From assembly GCA_018894105.1 (NCBI GenBank), contig CM032123.1, positions 25,831,744 through 25,895,743 on the forward strand: a stretch of DNA of 64,000 bases, read 5' to 3'. The notes below the pieces were generated by a model. It was given only the letters and a program-made list of their open reading frames with translations. It searched no databases and was not told the DNA's origin. The first letter of the stretch is position 1; every line of letters begins with the position of its first letter. Source of the DNA: Jacaranda mimosifolia (lineage: Eukaryota; Streptophyta; Magnoliopsida; Lamiales; Bignoniaceae). The position numbers and the translations under genes are program-made. Of this stretch, positions 1-12,540 are shown one piece after another.

Positions 1-107
1 ATAATGATGCTAATGATATTGATATAGCTCATCTTGATGTGGCTGATTTCTTTGAAGACCCAGAAGGAAAAATTGACCATTTGATTGGTAACGTTCAAAA
101 TAACTAG
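1..107 (+). pseudogene. copia gag, C-terminal end
   Basis: Frame 3 is open from the window edge to a TAG at 105-107. It encodes an acidic tail containing DVADFFEDPEGKIDHLIG, which resembles the short acidic stretch at the gag end of some plant copia elements. The pol frame opens about 150 bases downstream in the same frame, so a stop-separated gag/pol layout is likely. The N-terminal and zinc-knuckle parts are outside the window. The assignment rests mainly on position directly before pol. Confidence 0.5.
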
Positions 108-257
108 ATCTCTAGTTAGATTTATTATCTAAAAGTTTGTTTTTCATTCTCTTATTATATTTGTATTTTCATTTAAGTGATGTACTTTTAATTTTTGGTA
201 CTTTTGTTATGAAATACAGTTTTTAATTATCTTTTCATTTATCTTCCTGAAGAAGAT

Positions 258-3200
258 ATGGAAATTGCCAAATATTTGGAATCGACAAATGGGGAAAAAG
301 ATGTATGCCTTATTGATAGTGGTACTACCCATACAATACTAAAAGATATGAATTATTTTTCCCACCTGAAGTTGGGAGAAACAAATGTTAATACCATAAG
401 TGGTAGTGCAAAATTAATTGAAGGCTCCGGTAGAGCAAATATATGGCTCCCTGAAGGAACAAAATTGGTTATAGATAATGCACTATTTTCTTCTAAGTCC
501 CGAAAAAATTTGTTAAGTTTTAAAGATATCCGCAGAAATGGATATCATATTGAGACTATGAATAACTCGAATGTTGAATATTTGTACATTACTAAGAACC
601 AACATGTGGTAGAAAAATTCCCCTCTCTTTCATCTGGCCTATATTGCACCAAGATTTATGCAATTGAGATGTATCATTTAGTAAACCAGAAGTTTACTGA
701 TTCCAAAGATTTTATAATTTGGCATGATCATCTAGGGCATCCTGGGTCAATAATGATGAGAAGAATAATTGAAAATTCACATGGCCATTCTTTGAAGAAT
801 CAAAAGGTATTGAAACCAAATGAATTTACATGTGTTGCTTGTTCTCAAGGAAAATTTATCACGAGATCTTCACCAATTAAAGTGGGGGCTGAATCCCCAG
901 GATTTCTGGAAAGGATCCACGGTGACATATGTGGACCTATTCATCCAACATGTGGACCTTTTAGATATTTTATGGTGTTAATTGATGCATCTACAAGGTG
1001 GTCACATGTTTGTTTGTTATCAACTCGCAACCTGGCGTTTGCGAGATTACTTGCTCAAATTATCAAATTAAGAGCACAGTTTCTAGAATATCCAATAAAG
1101 AAAATCCGATTAGATAATGCTGGTGAATATTCGTCTCGTGCTTTTGATGACTATTGCATGTCAATCGGTATTAGTGTTGAACATCCTGTAGCTTATGTTC
1201 ACACACAAAATGGTTTAGCTGAATCATTGATCAAACGCTTGCAATTAATTGCTAGACCATTGTTAATGAGAACCAAACTCCCTATATCTGCTTGGGGACA
1301 TGCTATTTTACATGCAGCAACACTTATTCGATTAAGGCCGACAAATTATCATACCTACTCCCCTCTACAGTTGGCCTTTGGTTTTGAGCCAAATATATCC
1401 CATTTGAGAATTTTTGGATGTGCAGTTTATGTCCCTGTAGAGACACCACAACGCACTAAAATGGGACCTCAGAGAAGATTGGGAATATATATTGGGTATG
1501 ATTCGCCTTCTATCATTCGATATCTTGAACCCTTAACAGGTGATGTATTTACTGTAAAATTTGCAGATTGTCATTTTGATGAGTCTAATTTCCTAACATT
1601 AGGGGGAGGAAATGATCAACCGAAAAAGGAAATCACGTGGAATAATTCATCACTTGAATTTCTTGATCCTCATACAAAATCTTGTGAACTTGAAGTTCAG
1701 AGAATAATACATTTGCAAAGAATTGCAAATCAATTGCCTGATGCATTTTCCGACTCTAGAAGAGTTACAAAATCACATATTCCTGCAGAAAATGTGCCAA
1801 TTAAGATAGATGTCCCTGTAGGACAATCTACAAATGCTACTGCAAATGAACTTAAAGCACGCCTGAAGCGTGGAAGACCTCTTGGTTCCAAAGATAAAAA
1901 TCCGCGTAAGAAGAAAGGATCTATTGATCAAAATGTTCAATTGAAAGAACTGAATAAAGATCTCCATGAGATCCCTGGTGACAAAAGTCAAGTTCCTGGA
2001 AAACAAAATCTAGCTTCTGAAGAGCACAAGTTTCAAGATCCTGAAGATCATATAAATGAAACTTCTATAAATTTTGTCAATACCAGGAAATGTTGGAACC
2101 GAGTGGAAACGATTATTGATGATATTTTTGCATATAATGTAGCATTTGAAATTATGGAAGAAATTGAGGATCCAGAACCTAAATCGGTTAAGGAATGTCG
2201 GCACAGAAGTGATTGGCCAAAATGGAGAGTTGCAATTCAATCTGAATTGGATTCACTCTCTAAACGTAAAGTTTTTGGACCTGTAGTCAAAACTCCTGAT
2301 GGGATAAAACCCGTAGGATATAAATGGGTTTTTGTGCGAAAACGAAATGAGAAAAATGAAATTGTGCAATATAAAGCACGACTTGTAGCATAAGGGTTTT
2401 CGCAAAGGCCAGGTCTTGATTATGATGAAATATATTCACCAGTAGTGGATATGATTACGTTGCGATATCTTGTGACCTTGGCAATGCATGAAAAACTTGA
2501 AATGCGTTTGATGGATGTAGTTACTGCTTATCTATACGGAACATTGGACAACGATATATACATGAAAATCCCTGAAGGATTTAAAATGCCTGAAGCATAT
2601 AGTTCAAATTCTCGAGAAATTTACTCCATCAAATTAGAAAGGTCTTTATATGGCTTAAAAAATCTGGACGAATGTGGTATAATCGTCTAAGTGAAAGTTT
2701 GATTAAAGAAGGCTATATAAATAGTCCAATATGTCCATGTGTTTTTATCAGGAAAAATGGACAACATTTCGTGATCATTGCAGTTTATGTTGATGATTTG
2801 AATCTTATTGGAACTCCAGAAGAGATTTCCAAAGCAGTTGAACTTTTAAGAAAGAATTTGAAATCAAGGATTTGGGACAAACAAAATTTTGTCTTGGTTT
2901 GCAAATTGAACATGTGGAAGATGGGATATTTGTTCATCAATCAAGTTATACTGCTAAAATTTTGAAGCGATTCCATATGGATATAGCACATCCATTAAGT
3001 GCGCCAATGGTTGTCAGATCGCTTGATGTTAACAAAGATCCTTTTTGTCCACGAGAGGAAAATGAAGAATTTCTTGGTCCTGAAGTACCATATCTTAGTG
3101 CGATTGGGGCACTAATGTATCTTGCTAATTGTACAAGACCTGATATATCATTTGCTGTGAATGTCTTAGCAAGATTCAGTTCTTCTCCTACTCGACGACA

Positions 3201-3807
3201 TTGGAATGGTGTTAAACATATTCTTCGTTATCTCCAAGGAACAATTGATCTTGGATTATTATATTCTAATAAATCTACTCCAGAGCTGATTGGATATGCT
3301 GATGCTGGATATCTTTCTGATCCACACAAAGCACGGTCTCAAACGGGATATTTATTCACTTGTGGTGGTACTGCTATATCATGGAGGTCTGCAAAACAAT
3401 CTATCACCGCTACTTCTTCAAATCATGCTGAGATTATAGCAATTCATGAAGCAAGCCGAGAATGTGTTTGGTTAAGGTCAATTAGTCACTACATCCAGAA
3501 GAATTGTGGGTTGTCCTCTAAGGAAGACACTCCTACAGTTTTATTTGAAGACAATGCTGCTTGCATAGCTCAATTAAAAGGTGGATACATCAAGGGTGAT
3601 AGAACCAATCATATTTCACCAAAATTCTTTTTTACACACGATCTTCAAAAGAATGGTGAAATTGATGTGCAACAAATCCGATCAAGTGAAAATCTTGCAG
3701 ATTTATTTACCAAGGCTCTACCGACCGCAACATTTGAGAAATTGGTAAAAGGAATAGGGATGCGTCGGCTTAAAGATCTCTGTAAGTCTTCTAATAAGGG
3801 GGAGTGA
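258..3807 (+). pseudogene. copia pol (protease-integrase-RT-RNase H), broken
   Basis: The first block (258-2393, 711 codons) holds the protease motif CLIDSGTTHT (residues 17-26), the integrase zinc region HDHLGH...CVACSQGK, the integrase core with GDICGP, RLDNAGEY and NGLAES as the D, D and E sites, and the start of RT. A CAA-to-TAA change at 2391-2393 (ARLVA*GFSQ) stops it; the same frame then continues to about 2660. Frameshifts near 2660 and 2850 move the reading to frames 2 and 1. The RT motif AVYVDDL is at about 2782-2802. RNase H follows (GYADAGYLSD, HAEIIAI, LFEDNAACIA), ending at a TGA at 3805-3807. Length and order match a complete copia pol apart from these three breaks, which suggests a fairly young but dead copy. 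Confidence 0.9.
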
Positions 3808-3933
3808 GTATTTGATTAAACACTTTGAATAGTGTACTCTTTTTCCTTCACTAAGTTTTTTTCCCACTGGGTTTTTTTCTTAGTAAGGTTTTAACGAGGC
3901 CTATTCTCTGTGTAATGGACATCCAAGGGGGAG

Positions 3934-4249
3934 TGTTATAAATATATTAATTGTGGATGTCCATTTACATTCTCAACTTACATTCATCCCCCTTGAATTC
4001 CTTGATCTTCGTAATTCATAAATAAAATTTGTTGAACTATGTGATTCAATTTATGATCATTTATGAATCCCCCATTTTGTAACTCTATAAATTGAGGGTT
4101 TTGGAACCTCATTTGTAAGTAAGAAATACAACAGAAGCTAATCAAAAAGCTTATTGAATTCCTACATATATCTCTTTGTCTTATTCTCTTTTATTATATT
4201 TCATAGTTTCATCAGTCAAGTTTAATTATTTTGGCATTATTTTACAACA
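3934..4249 (+). repeat. 3' LTR of the copia element
   Basis: The LTR starts TGTTATAAAT directly after the polypurine tract CCAAGGGGGAG and ends TTTTACAACA, giving TG...CA ends over 316 bases. A TATA box (TATAAAT) lies at 4086-4092, as expected for the promoter in U3. The 5' LTR is not in the window, so the right boundary is inferred from the CA end only. Confidence 0.75.
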
Positions 4250-4708
4250 GTAGAAAGAAAAGTGATTGCTTACCTTTGCTAATGGGATTTTTGGGGTACT
4301 TATACTATTTAGACATTTGGCAAATGTTTATAGGGTAAGCTGTCCAAATCTCTAACGTCCATATTTTATCAGGTCAACGGCTCTCCTTCAGCCACGTCAA
4401 ATGGAGCCCATCGGGTCATTGTTCAACTTGAAGCATTAGCATGCGAATGCTGTGCTAAAATAGGCCTTTTCCTTTTTTTGGGCTTCAGCCCAATTTTAGT
4501 GCTCCCCAACATATTTAATTTGTATTAGTATTCATGCTTCAAAATCTAACGAATAGGAAAATTTGAATGGGTCAATTGATCTATTTAGAAAGAAGGCAAA
4601 TTTAATAATTATTGAACAAATATTATATCTGTCATGATTTTTCTGGCATTCCCAGTTCAAATAGCAATTAAAAGGAAAACTTTCATTCTTGTGGTTTGTA
4701 TTGAACAA
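4250..4708. other. intergenic, no gene seen
   Basis: No reading frame or repeat that I recognise lies between the copia LTR and the hAT-like element. A near-palindrome of 20 bases occurs at about 4429-4448 but has no supporting context. Confidence 0.5.
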
Positions 4709-5504
4709 ATATTAGGTAGGAGTGTGAACGAATATTAAATGGATTGGATATACTATATTCGTATTCACATTTGTTTAAATTTTATATTATCTATATCCGG
4801 TAGATATTTATGTAATAATATTCAAATCCGTTTTCGTCGGATATTAAGCGAATTCGAATATATCTGTATTCAATTATGATTATTTGAATACATCCATTTA
4901 TAAATATTCGAATATCCATTTATAAATATCCAAATATCAGAATCCATTAAATTATAATAAAATGTAAAATGCATAGTTTTGCTAATAAAATTTTTTTATA
5001 CAATTTTATTAAAAAAAATCAAATAAATAGCACAATAAAATCTTGAAAACATAACAAAAATAAACAATCAAATAAACGTGTTAGAATAATCAAATAGACA
5101 TACAATTCTCCTAAAAAATCAAATAAAGATAACAATCTTAAACACATAAAACAATTTCAAAGAAACAAAATCAAAATCTCTTTCAATATAAAGATATCTT
5201 TTGTGGGCGAAAAATCTTGAATATGTACATAATTCCCTATTTTCTTTTTCAAAAACCTGTTGAACAATAAGAAAAAATCAACATATAAGAATATTGAACA
5301 ACACATAATTAAAAAACACAATTTATGCAATTTAACTTAGAGTATTGACTAATAAGTTATTCAAAAACACAATTTATATAATTATAACTTGACCCTAAAA
5401 TAATTACCTTTTTCAATGTCAAAATTATTTAAAATTCTAGACCTGCACAATTAAATAAAAGCATTATATAACTATAAAAAAATTTAAGAAAAATAATAAT
5501 AACA

Positions 5505-5770
5505 CCATGGAAGTGGCCCCCTGCCAAAAGTGGGAGGCCACCAACCGAGGCCAACAACAGCTGGCCTCGATCACGACAGAGAGGTCTCACTCATCGCGAC
5601 CAAGGGCAGCTGCTGTTGGCCTTGGTTGCGACTGGAGGCCAACAGCAGCTGGCCTACCTGTCGCGAGAGCCATCTACTGCTGTTGGCCTTAAGGGCCTCG
5701 CCCAGCGGAGATTTGAGGGCCTTCGCAATGAGCCTTTCCCTCGTGCTCTTGCCGGCGAGAATGAGTAGTT
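5505..5770. repeat. GC-rich block with inverted repeats
   Basis: A compact GC-rich segment sits in otherwise AT-rich DNA. The word GGCCAACAGCAGCTGGCC occurs at 5637-5654, with a close variant at 5549-5566. Inverted partners GGCAGCTGCTGTTGGCC (5605-5621) and CTACTGCTGTTGGCC (5674-5688) alternate with them, so the block can fold on itself. Short open frames here are a by-product of composition; I see no known protein. Confidence 0.6.
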
Positions 5771-6444
5771 AGAAAAAGGGAAAAAAAAATTACCTAGGGG
5801 TGGTAACTGAGATGTCTGAGAGTGCGGTTGCTATAAGAAAAGAGATAGAAGGGGAGATGCAATTTGAATGAGGACGAGAGAATGGGAAGTAGGGTTTACT
5901 TTTATCTTTTACTTTCTTTTCCTTTTCTCTTAATATTTTATTTTTATAATACTGATTTTATATTTAAACTTTAAACTTTTATTTAGTGATAATAATTTAT
6001 ATTTTAAATGGTAAAATTTTTAAGAACTTTAAATTCAAAAAAATTTAGTTATTCACTAGTTTAATGTATGACTTTAAAATTCATATTAATGTACTCAATA
6101 TTTTGGCATATTATATTTTAATATAATCTAAAGAAAATTAGATTTTATGTTGGTATTGAATATTGACATTTAATTTTAGATATTTTAACATTAATAATGT
6201 TAATTAATAAAAATATTTTCTATTATTATTTTTAAATCTAAAGTTTATAGGGTTGTGGGATTTTAGGATTCAAGGTTTAATTAAGTTTATTTTTAAATAA
6301 ATTTTATTAATTTTCTGAATTAGTAATACTACAAGTCTACAAACTAAAACTACGAATTGATATATTCACTTTATAGTATATGTATAGTTAAATATTTTAA
6401 AACATTTAATGTCCCTTTAACTAGTTCAGTATCTTACTACATTA

Positions 6445-6470
6445 CTAGTTGTCAGCCCATGCGTTGGGAA
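6445..6470 (-). other. possible Helitron 3' terminus
   Basis: Read on the - strand, a short hairpin (CCCAACGCATGGG, 6468-6456) is followed about 7 bases later by CTAG at 6448-6445, and then a T. A hairpin a few bases before CTRR, inserted at A/T, is the Helitron 3' signature. The stem is only 4 bp as it stands and no matching 5' TC end was found, so the call is weak. Confidence 0.25.
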
Positions 6471-7808
6471 ATAAATTTAAAATTTTATTTTATTTAATTT
6501 TAACTATAGCTTAGATATTAATTTTTTTAATAAGTATTATAAATATAACACTTAAAAAAATTGAGAATTTTATTTATGTAATATATTGATGATGTGAATG
6601 AGACATAACAATATTTTATATGAATATGATTTATGTATCATCAGATTAAATTTCAAACATTATTTCTACACAGAAATTAATGACTAGATGTTAAATTACC
6701 TTATAAATTTTATAATTATTCGTAAATTACAATGGAAGATAAAATTAAAAAAAAAATCACTTTAACATTTTTAGGTTAGATTTTGAATTTTCTCAACTAT
6801 GGTTTAAGTTAACTAAAATGTTAAATTATGGAATAAGAGATAACTCACGGAAGAACATAATATAATACTTAAAATTAAGTTATAAGAGAATGATTTTATA
6901 GAGGTGGAGGAAAAGGACAAATGTTGTTCTATTTGAAATAGTAAATTGTATGTTTAAATTATTTTTAATACGAACTATCGTTATCATTTTAGCTTAAACA
7001 AGACATTTCGATTAAATTGCATTGACAAATAGACATATGTATATATCTGGTTATATACATGTTCATATATATATATTTGTGCGTGTATATATTTGTTCAT
7101 AATTATTCAAAAAATCAATTTGAGAATGCAAATGACAAATATTAAAAGAAACTATTAGACATATGTATAGAAAGGAGTACAAAAATTATATATTAAAATA
7201 AGGAGTTATTAATATAAAAATTGTATATATTAATATACATATTGAATATTTATCAAAATTAGATATGCAGTTATAAAAGATGAACTAATAAAATATTTTT
7301 ACATTTATATTAAAAGAATATAGATAGAATATTACATATGTATATATATATATATGCATATGTTGACATAGGAAAAAGGAATAAAATTAACACCATAAGG
7401 AGTTACAAAAATTAATATAGAAAGTTACATGTATATTACATATGGAAATATGTTGATATAAAGAAAAGAGAAATATGGAAATACGCCATAGGGTATTACA
7501 TATATTATATATGGAATATATTTACATGGCAAATATGAATAAAACTAACTTATCTGCATAATTATCTTATAAGAAATATACTTCAAATAGGATTGAACAT
7601 CATTTTATTTTTTATATATATATTAGATTTTAAAATTAAAAAAATAATTATTCTTGATTAAGTTAATTTTTTTAATTAGTGATTGACTTTATAATTAATT
7701 AATATTAATAAAATTACAACTGCATATATTAGTTATAAAGTCAAGCAATAATAACTTTATATTGATTAACTTCATTGTTCATATATTGATTTTTTAGTTT
7801 TTTTTATT

Positions 7809-7814
<6 letters not shown>

Positions 7815-7897
<83 letters not shown>
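7815..7897. repeat. (ATT)n microsatellite
   Basis: About 27 uninterrupted ATT units. On the - strand this gives a poly-Ile reading frame that is not a gene. Confidence 0.97.
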
Positions 7898-7899
<2 letters not shown>

Positions 7900-8391
7900 T
7901 TCACCGATTCTTCGTAATTCTTAATTATTAATTTTTTTCTTAATTCCTTAATTATTAATTTATACTTGTATTTATTTATATACATATTATGAAATTTTAT
8001 ATTGAATAAATAAAATAATTTATTATGTATATTATATATATGTGATAATTTTTTAAATATTGTTTATATGTTAAAATACATGAAAAATTATAATATATAT
8101 GACTGTAATATATTATATATCATAATTTTTTAAATATTATTTATTGGATACAGATAAAAAATTTAATTAAGTTACAGATAATCGAATATTAAACGGATAT
8201 GTATTTGGAGTAGATATTAAACGGATCGAATATGCAATTATCATATTCGTATCAATTTATTGTCGAATATCTACTAATCAAATATAGATAATATTCATTT
8301 TAAACGAATACAGATAATATGTCCTATAAATAAATTCAGATGCCAACGATAAATGAATTTTTTAATATTCATTTACAGTCCTAATACTAGG

Positions 8392-8732
8392 TAATATAAT
8401 CCACGGCTGACTCATGCCAGCACAGTACTCATATCCTCGTTTTGGTGAAACTAGATCGGAGCAATCTTCTGAAAAGCTTTAAAATTTCTCAACTTGCCTT
8501 CTAAAAGTACTCCTGAATCCCTTCTTTTTTCTTTTTTAATATTAAATGTTTTAAATTTTTGACTTGTGGTTGCTATCTTCAAAAGGAAAGCTATTTTGTC
8601 GAGAATTACATGGTTAAGCATGTGGAGCATAAGACATTTGATGGTGGTGACAGTACAGCTCTGGCTTCTGATTTCACGTGCACGCACATGCAATAGTATT
8701 AAAAATATATATATATATATATATATTTTTAA
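8392..8732. other. spacer with (AT)n tract
   Basis: This spacer lies between the hAT-like and MULE-like elements. An alternating AT run covers about 8705-8726. It ends in TATTTTTAA (8724-8732), the left candidate target duplication of the next element. No gene seen. Confidence 0.5.
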
Positions 8733-8755
8733 GGGGCACTTATTTAAAAGTACCA

Positions 8756-8872
8756 AAAGTACTTTCAAATTTCATGTTCAGTCCCCACTTGATTTTTGTT
8801 AGAAGAAACTCCTTAGTTTTGTTAAAATTTTAGAGATCACTCCCTACTCACTTGATTTGATAAAAATGCCCT
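8756..8872 (+). repeat. left terminal inverted repeat of MULE-like element
   Basis: Pairs with 14104-14216 in reverse complement through a series of matching words (ACTTTCA, CAGTCC, AAACTCC, ATCACTCCC) separated by small gaps and substitutions. The divergence suggests an old insertion. Confidence 0.55.
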
Positions 8873-9309
8873 TAAGTATAATATTTTTCACTCATTTTTT
8901 TCTCACTTCTTCTTCATTCACACGAGCAAACAGTAAACCTTATCACACGCTCATTACTAGAAACATAACAGAAAAAACGCAACAAGCTCTACGGCGGGAA
9001 CGAGAATAATCATCAGAGCCAACAACCACCAACCTGACATCTGCATTGTCTTCTTCTCTTTTTATTTTCATCATTTTCGGGTTTCTTCTTCTTCTTGGTT
9101 TCTTCTCAGTTGCTTCTGAGTTTCTTGTATTTTTTCGATGATGTCAACCAGTAGTGAAGGAGGAGTATTCAATCAAGTGTTGGAGAGTTGCCGCTACAAA
9201 GACCAGCTCCATATAATGTCATAAATATGGTCTTACTGCATTTGACATTGAAGATGAACATTGTTGACATCCTGTTAAACCAAAAGGATGAATCAAGCAG
9301 CAGTGCAAA

Positions 9310-10690
9310 GAAGAGCAGTAATGTTTTAAGGTAATACTTCTACAGAATCTAAACTGTACTGCAGTTTGTAAAGTATTGTACTTGAAGTGTTCTGAAATTG
9401 TACTCTATTTATTTGAAAATCTTTCTCTGCTTGGAGCGTTCTACATTATACTTCATTGTAATTAAAATTATACTTCATCTCACAAAAATTGTACTATATT
9501 ATGTAAGTTTTATACTTCAAGTATTCTACTAATGGATTATCCAAAATTGTACTACAACTTCTAGCAGTTTATACTTGAAGCGTTCCCAAACTGTACGTCT
9601 TCTATCTAAAATTATACTTTTGGTTTTCTGAAATTATACTTCATTTTACCAAAATATGTACTCCATTCATTGAAGTTCTATACTTCAATTGTTCTATTTA
9701 TTGATTATCCAAAACTGTACTGCAATTTCTAGGGTTTTATACTTCAAGTGTTTTGAAATTGTACTTCACTTTATCTAAAGTTGTACTTCCATTTTCTGAA
9801 ATTATACTTTATTTTATACTTCATTTTACCTAAACTTGTACTCTATTCATTGAAGTTCTATACTTCAACTGTTCCGAAATTATACTTCATTTTATCTAAA
9901 CTTATACTTCAGTTATCTGAATCTATTATTTAAGTTTTATACTTCAAGTGTTCTACTAATGGATTATCAAAAATTGTACTATAATTGCTAAGGTTTTATA
10001 CTTTAGGTGTTCTGAAATTGTATTTCACTTTATTTAAAATTGTACTTCATTTTATTTAAACTTATACTTCAATTATCTGAATCTATTGTTTAAGTTTTAT
10101 ATTTCAAGTGTTCTACTAATGGATTATCCAAAATCGTATTGCAATTGCTAAGGATTTATACTTCAAGTGTTCTGAAATTGTACTTCTTTTTATATAAAAT
10201 TGTACTTCTATTTTCTGAAATTATACTTCATTTTATCTAAACATATACTCTATTCATTGAAGTTCTATACTTCAAGTGTTCTAAAATTATACTTCATTTG
10301 TCTAAACTTGTACTTCAGTTATCTGAATTTATTATTTAAGTTTCAAGTGTTCTACTAATGAATTATCCAAAAATTATACTGTAATTGCTAAGTTTTTATA
10401 CTTCAAGTGTTCTAAAATTGTTCTTCTTTTTATATAAAATTATACTTAATCTTTTACGTAAAATTGTACTCCATTATTTAAGTTTTATAAAGTTCTATTA
10501 ATTTTATACTTCATTTTACCTAAAGTTCTATACTTCAAGTGCTTTACTTTTTGATTATCCAAAATTGTATTGGAATTGATAGCGTTTTATACTTCTATTG
10601 TTCTGAAATTGTACTTCGTTTATTTGAAATTACCTGACCATACTGAATTATTCTACACATTGTACTTTATTTTACCTAAAATTGTACTTC
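9310..10690. repeat. degenerate array of TATACTTCAAGTGTTCTGAAATT-type units
   Basis: Variants of TTTATACTTCAAGTGTTCTG and AAATTGTACTTCATTTTA recur dozens of times at irregular spacing, with a recurring partner ACTAATGGATTATCCAAAA. All copies have GTACTT or ATACTT in the same orientation. No protein can be read. Confidence 0.8.
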
Positions 10691-10915
10691 ATTTGTCAAC
10701 CTCAAGGGATGCAGTCGAGGAGGAAATTTGTTCGACCAATGCATCACACAATGAATTAGCTTTAATTAGCAACTCAATTGATGCATGGAGGAATTGCATA
10801 TATGGAGAGGGTCAGACATTCTAGGATGCTTAGGTGTTCAAAATTATGCTTAAGAATTATGCGGTGTCTACTTTGCGGTCATTTAAATACAAGAATTATG
10901 TTGTCCGAGATATCA
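10690..10915 (+). pseudogene. MULE transposase N-terminal fragment, decayed
   Basis: The frame starting near 10690 reads SRDAVEEEICSTN... and then EGQTF*DA*VFKIMLKNYAV...FKYKNYVVRD. It has two in-frame stops (10822-10824 and 10831-10833). The pattern G-x-F-x-D-A-x-x-F-x-x-x-L-x-N-Y-A is that of the N-terminal DNA-binding region of MuDR-type transposases. About 60 residues are recognisable, with no catalytic core. The 122-bp tandem array begins inside its last codons, so array growth may have split the gene. Identification is by pattern recall only. Confidence 0.4.
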
Positions 10916-11505
10916 GCTATTTTATACCCCAATCTGGGAAAATTATACTTGATTTCATGATATTTGTACTTTATTTCGGCAATTATGTATTTGATTTAGC
11001 GTAAAATTAGTATTTTTACATGTTGTCCGAGATATCAGTTATTTTGTACCCCAATCTGGGAGAATTATACTTGATTTCATGATATTTGTACTTCATTTCG
11101 GCAATTATGTATTTGATTTAGCGTGAAATTAGTATTTTTGCATGTTATCCGAGATATTAGTTATTTTGTACCCCAATCTGGGAGAATTATACTTGATTTC
11201 TTGACAATTTTACTTCATTTAGGCAATTATGTATTTTATTTAGGGCAAAATTAGCATTTTGCATGTTGTCCGATATATCAGTTATTTTGTACCCCAATTT
11301 GGGAGAATTATACTTGATTTCATGACATTTGTACTTCATTTCAACAATCATGTATTTAATTTAGAGTGAAATTAGCATTTTTGCATGTTGTCCGAGATAT
11401 CAGTTATTTTGTTCCCCAATCTGGGAGAATTATACTTGATTTTATGACATTTGTACTTCATTTCGGCCATTATGTACTTCATTCCTTAATATTTTTACTA
11501 ATATT
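10900..11505 (+). repeat. 122-bp tandem repeat, five units
   Basis: Units start with GTTGTCCGAGATATCAG at 10900, 11022, 11144, 11265 and 11387, spaced 122, 122, 121 and 122 bases. Each unit holds TACCCCAATCTGGGAGAATT and a TTGTACTTCATTTCGGC word. The first unit overlaps the end of the transposase fragment, so the array seems to have grown out of coding sequence. Confidence 0.92.
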
Positions 11506-11845
11506 GTTGAATTGAAATTTGTTCCATGTTTTGCTTTTTAAGTCTTGGTAATTAATAACCAAACTCTAAAAGTGTGTGTAATATTTATCATATGAATAAA
11601 ATAATGTTGAAGTTTTAAAGTGTTAACCACTAGTGTTCAACGAATGAATGTTATCAATCGCAGTAATGTAAATAATACTTATGCTTTCAAAGATGTAAAC
11701 AAATGAGCATTTGACAATAATATCCACTTTATCACCCGCACAAATACATACTTCGCCTGATTCGATAATCTCAAAATATTGTACTTGACCATCACTATAA
11801 TTATTAGAGACTAATTATTCAATTGCAATAAGTATACTTCAACAT

Positions 11846-12540
11846 AACACCATTTATACTTTATTTGTTCTAAGTTGGTACTTCATTTCCCTTATATCAT
11901 ACTCAAATTCACTGCCCAATTTCAACATAACACCATTTATACTTTGTTTGTTCTACGTTTGTACTTCATTTTCCTCATATTGTACTTAAATTCACTACCC
12001 AGTTTCAATTTAATTGAAGTGTACTTCAACGTAACACCATTTATACTTTATTTGTTCTACATTTATACTTCATTTCCCTCATATTGTACTTAAATTCACT
12101 GCCCAGTTTCAATTTAATTAAAGTGTACTTCAACGTAACACCATTTATACTTTACTTGTTCTACATTTGTACTTCATTTCCTTCATATTGTACTCAAATT
12201 CACTGCCCAGTTTCAATTTAATTGAAGTGTACTTCAACATAACACCATTTATACTTTATTTGTTCTAAGTTGGTAATTCATTTCCATCATATTGTACTCA
12301 AATTCACTGCTCAGTTTCAATTTAATTGAAGTGTACGTCAACATAACACCATTTGTACTTTATTTGTTATACGTTTGTACTTCATTTCCCTCATATTGTA
12401 CTCAAATTCACTACTCAGTTTCAATTTAATTGAAGTGTACTTTAACATAATACCATTTATACTTTGTTTGTTCTACGTTTGTACTTCATTTCCCTAATAT
12501 TGTACTCAAATTCACTGCACTACTTCAACATAACATCATT
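11846..12540 (+). repeat. 104-bp tandem repeat, about seven units
   Basis: The word AACACCATTTATACTT recurs at 11846, 11929, 12033, 12137, 12241, 12345 and 12449. The spacing is 83 for the first step (a deleted unit) and then 104 exactly five times. Units contain GTACTTCATTTCC and AATTCACTGCCCAGTTTCAA. Confidence 0.92.

Larger units (their letters stand above)
1..4249 (+). mobile_element. Ty1-copia LTR retrotransposon, 5' truncated by the window edge
   Basis: This is the 3' part of a copia element. In order it holds the end of gag, then protease, integrase, reverse transcriptase and RNase H in copia order, a polypurine tract at about 3922-3933 and a 3' LTR. The 5' LTR, primer site and most of gag lie before base 1. 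The pol frame has one in-frame stop and two frameshifts, so the copy cannot act alone. Domain order protease-integrase-RT-RNase H is what separates copia from gypsy. Confidence 0.93.
4717..8383. mobile_element. non-autonomous hAT-like DNA transposon, 3.7 kb
   Basis: The left end reads TAGGAGTGTGAACGAATATT and the right end, reverse complemented, reads TAGGACTGTAAATGAATATT. These imperfect inverted repeats agree at 16 of 20 positions. The flanks are ATATTAGG (4709-4716) and ATACTAGG (8384-8391), an 8-bp target duplication with one mismatch. An 8-bp duplication and a TAGG-type end are characteristic of hAT elements. Subterminal copies of a GAATATTAAACGGAT-like motif occur inside both ends (about 4730-4960 and 8180-8370, inverted). 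No transposase could be read; the interior is very AT-rich except for a GC-rich block near 5.6 kb. It was probably mobilised in trans. Confidence 0.72.

Noticed and set aside
4429..4448. 20-base near-palindrome around GCATGC
   Set aside because: Isolated, with two mismatched positions and no repeat or gene context.
7794..7985. Open frame encoding a long poly-isoleucine run on the - strand
   Set aside because: It is the translation of the (ATT)n microsatellite.
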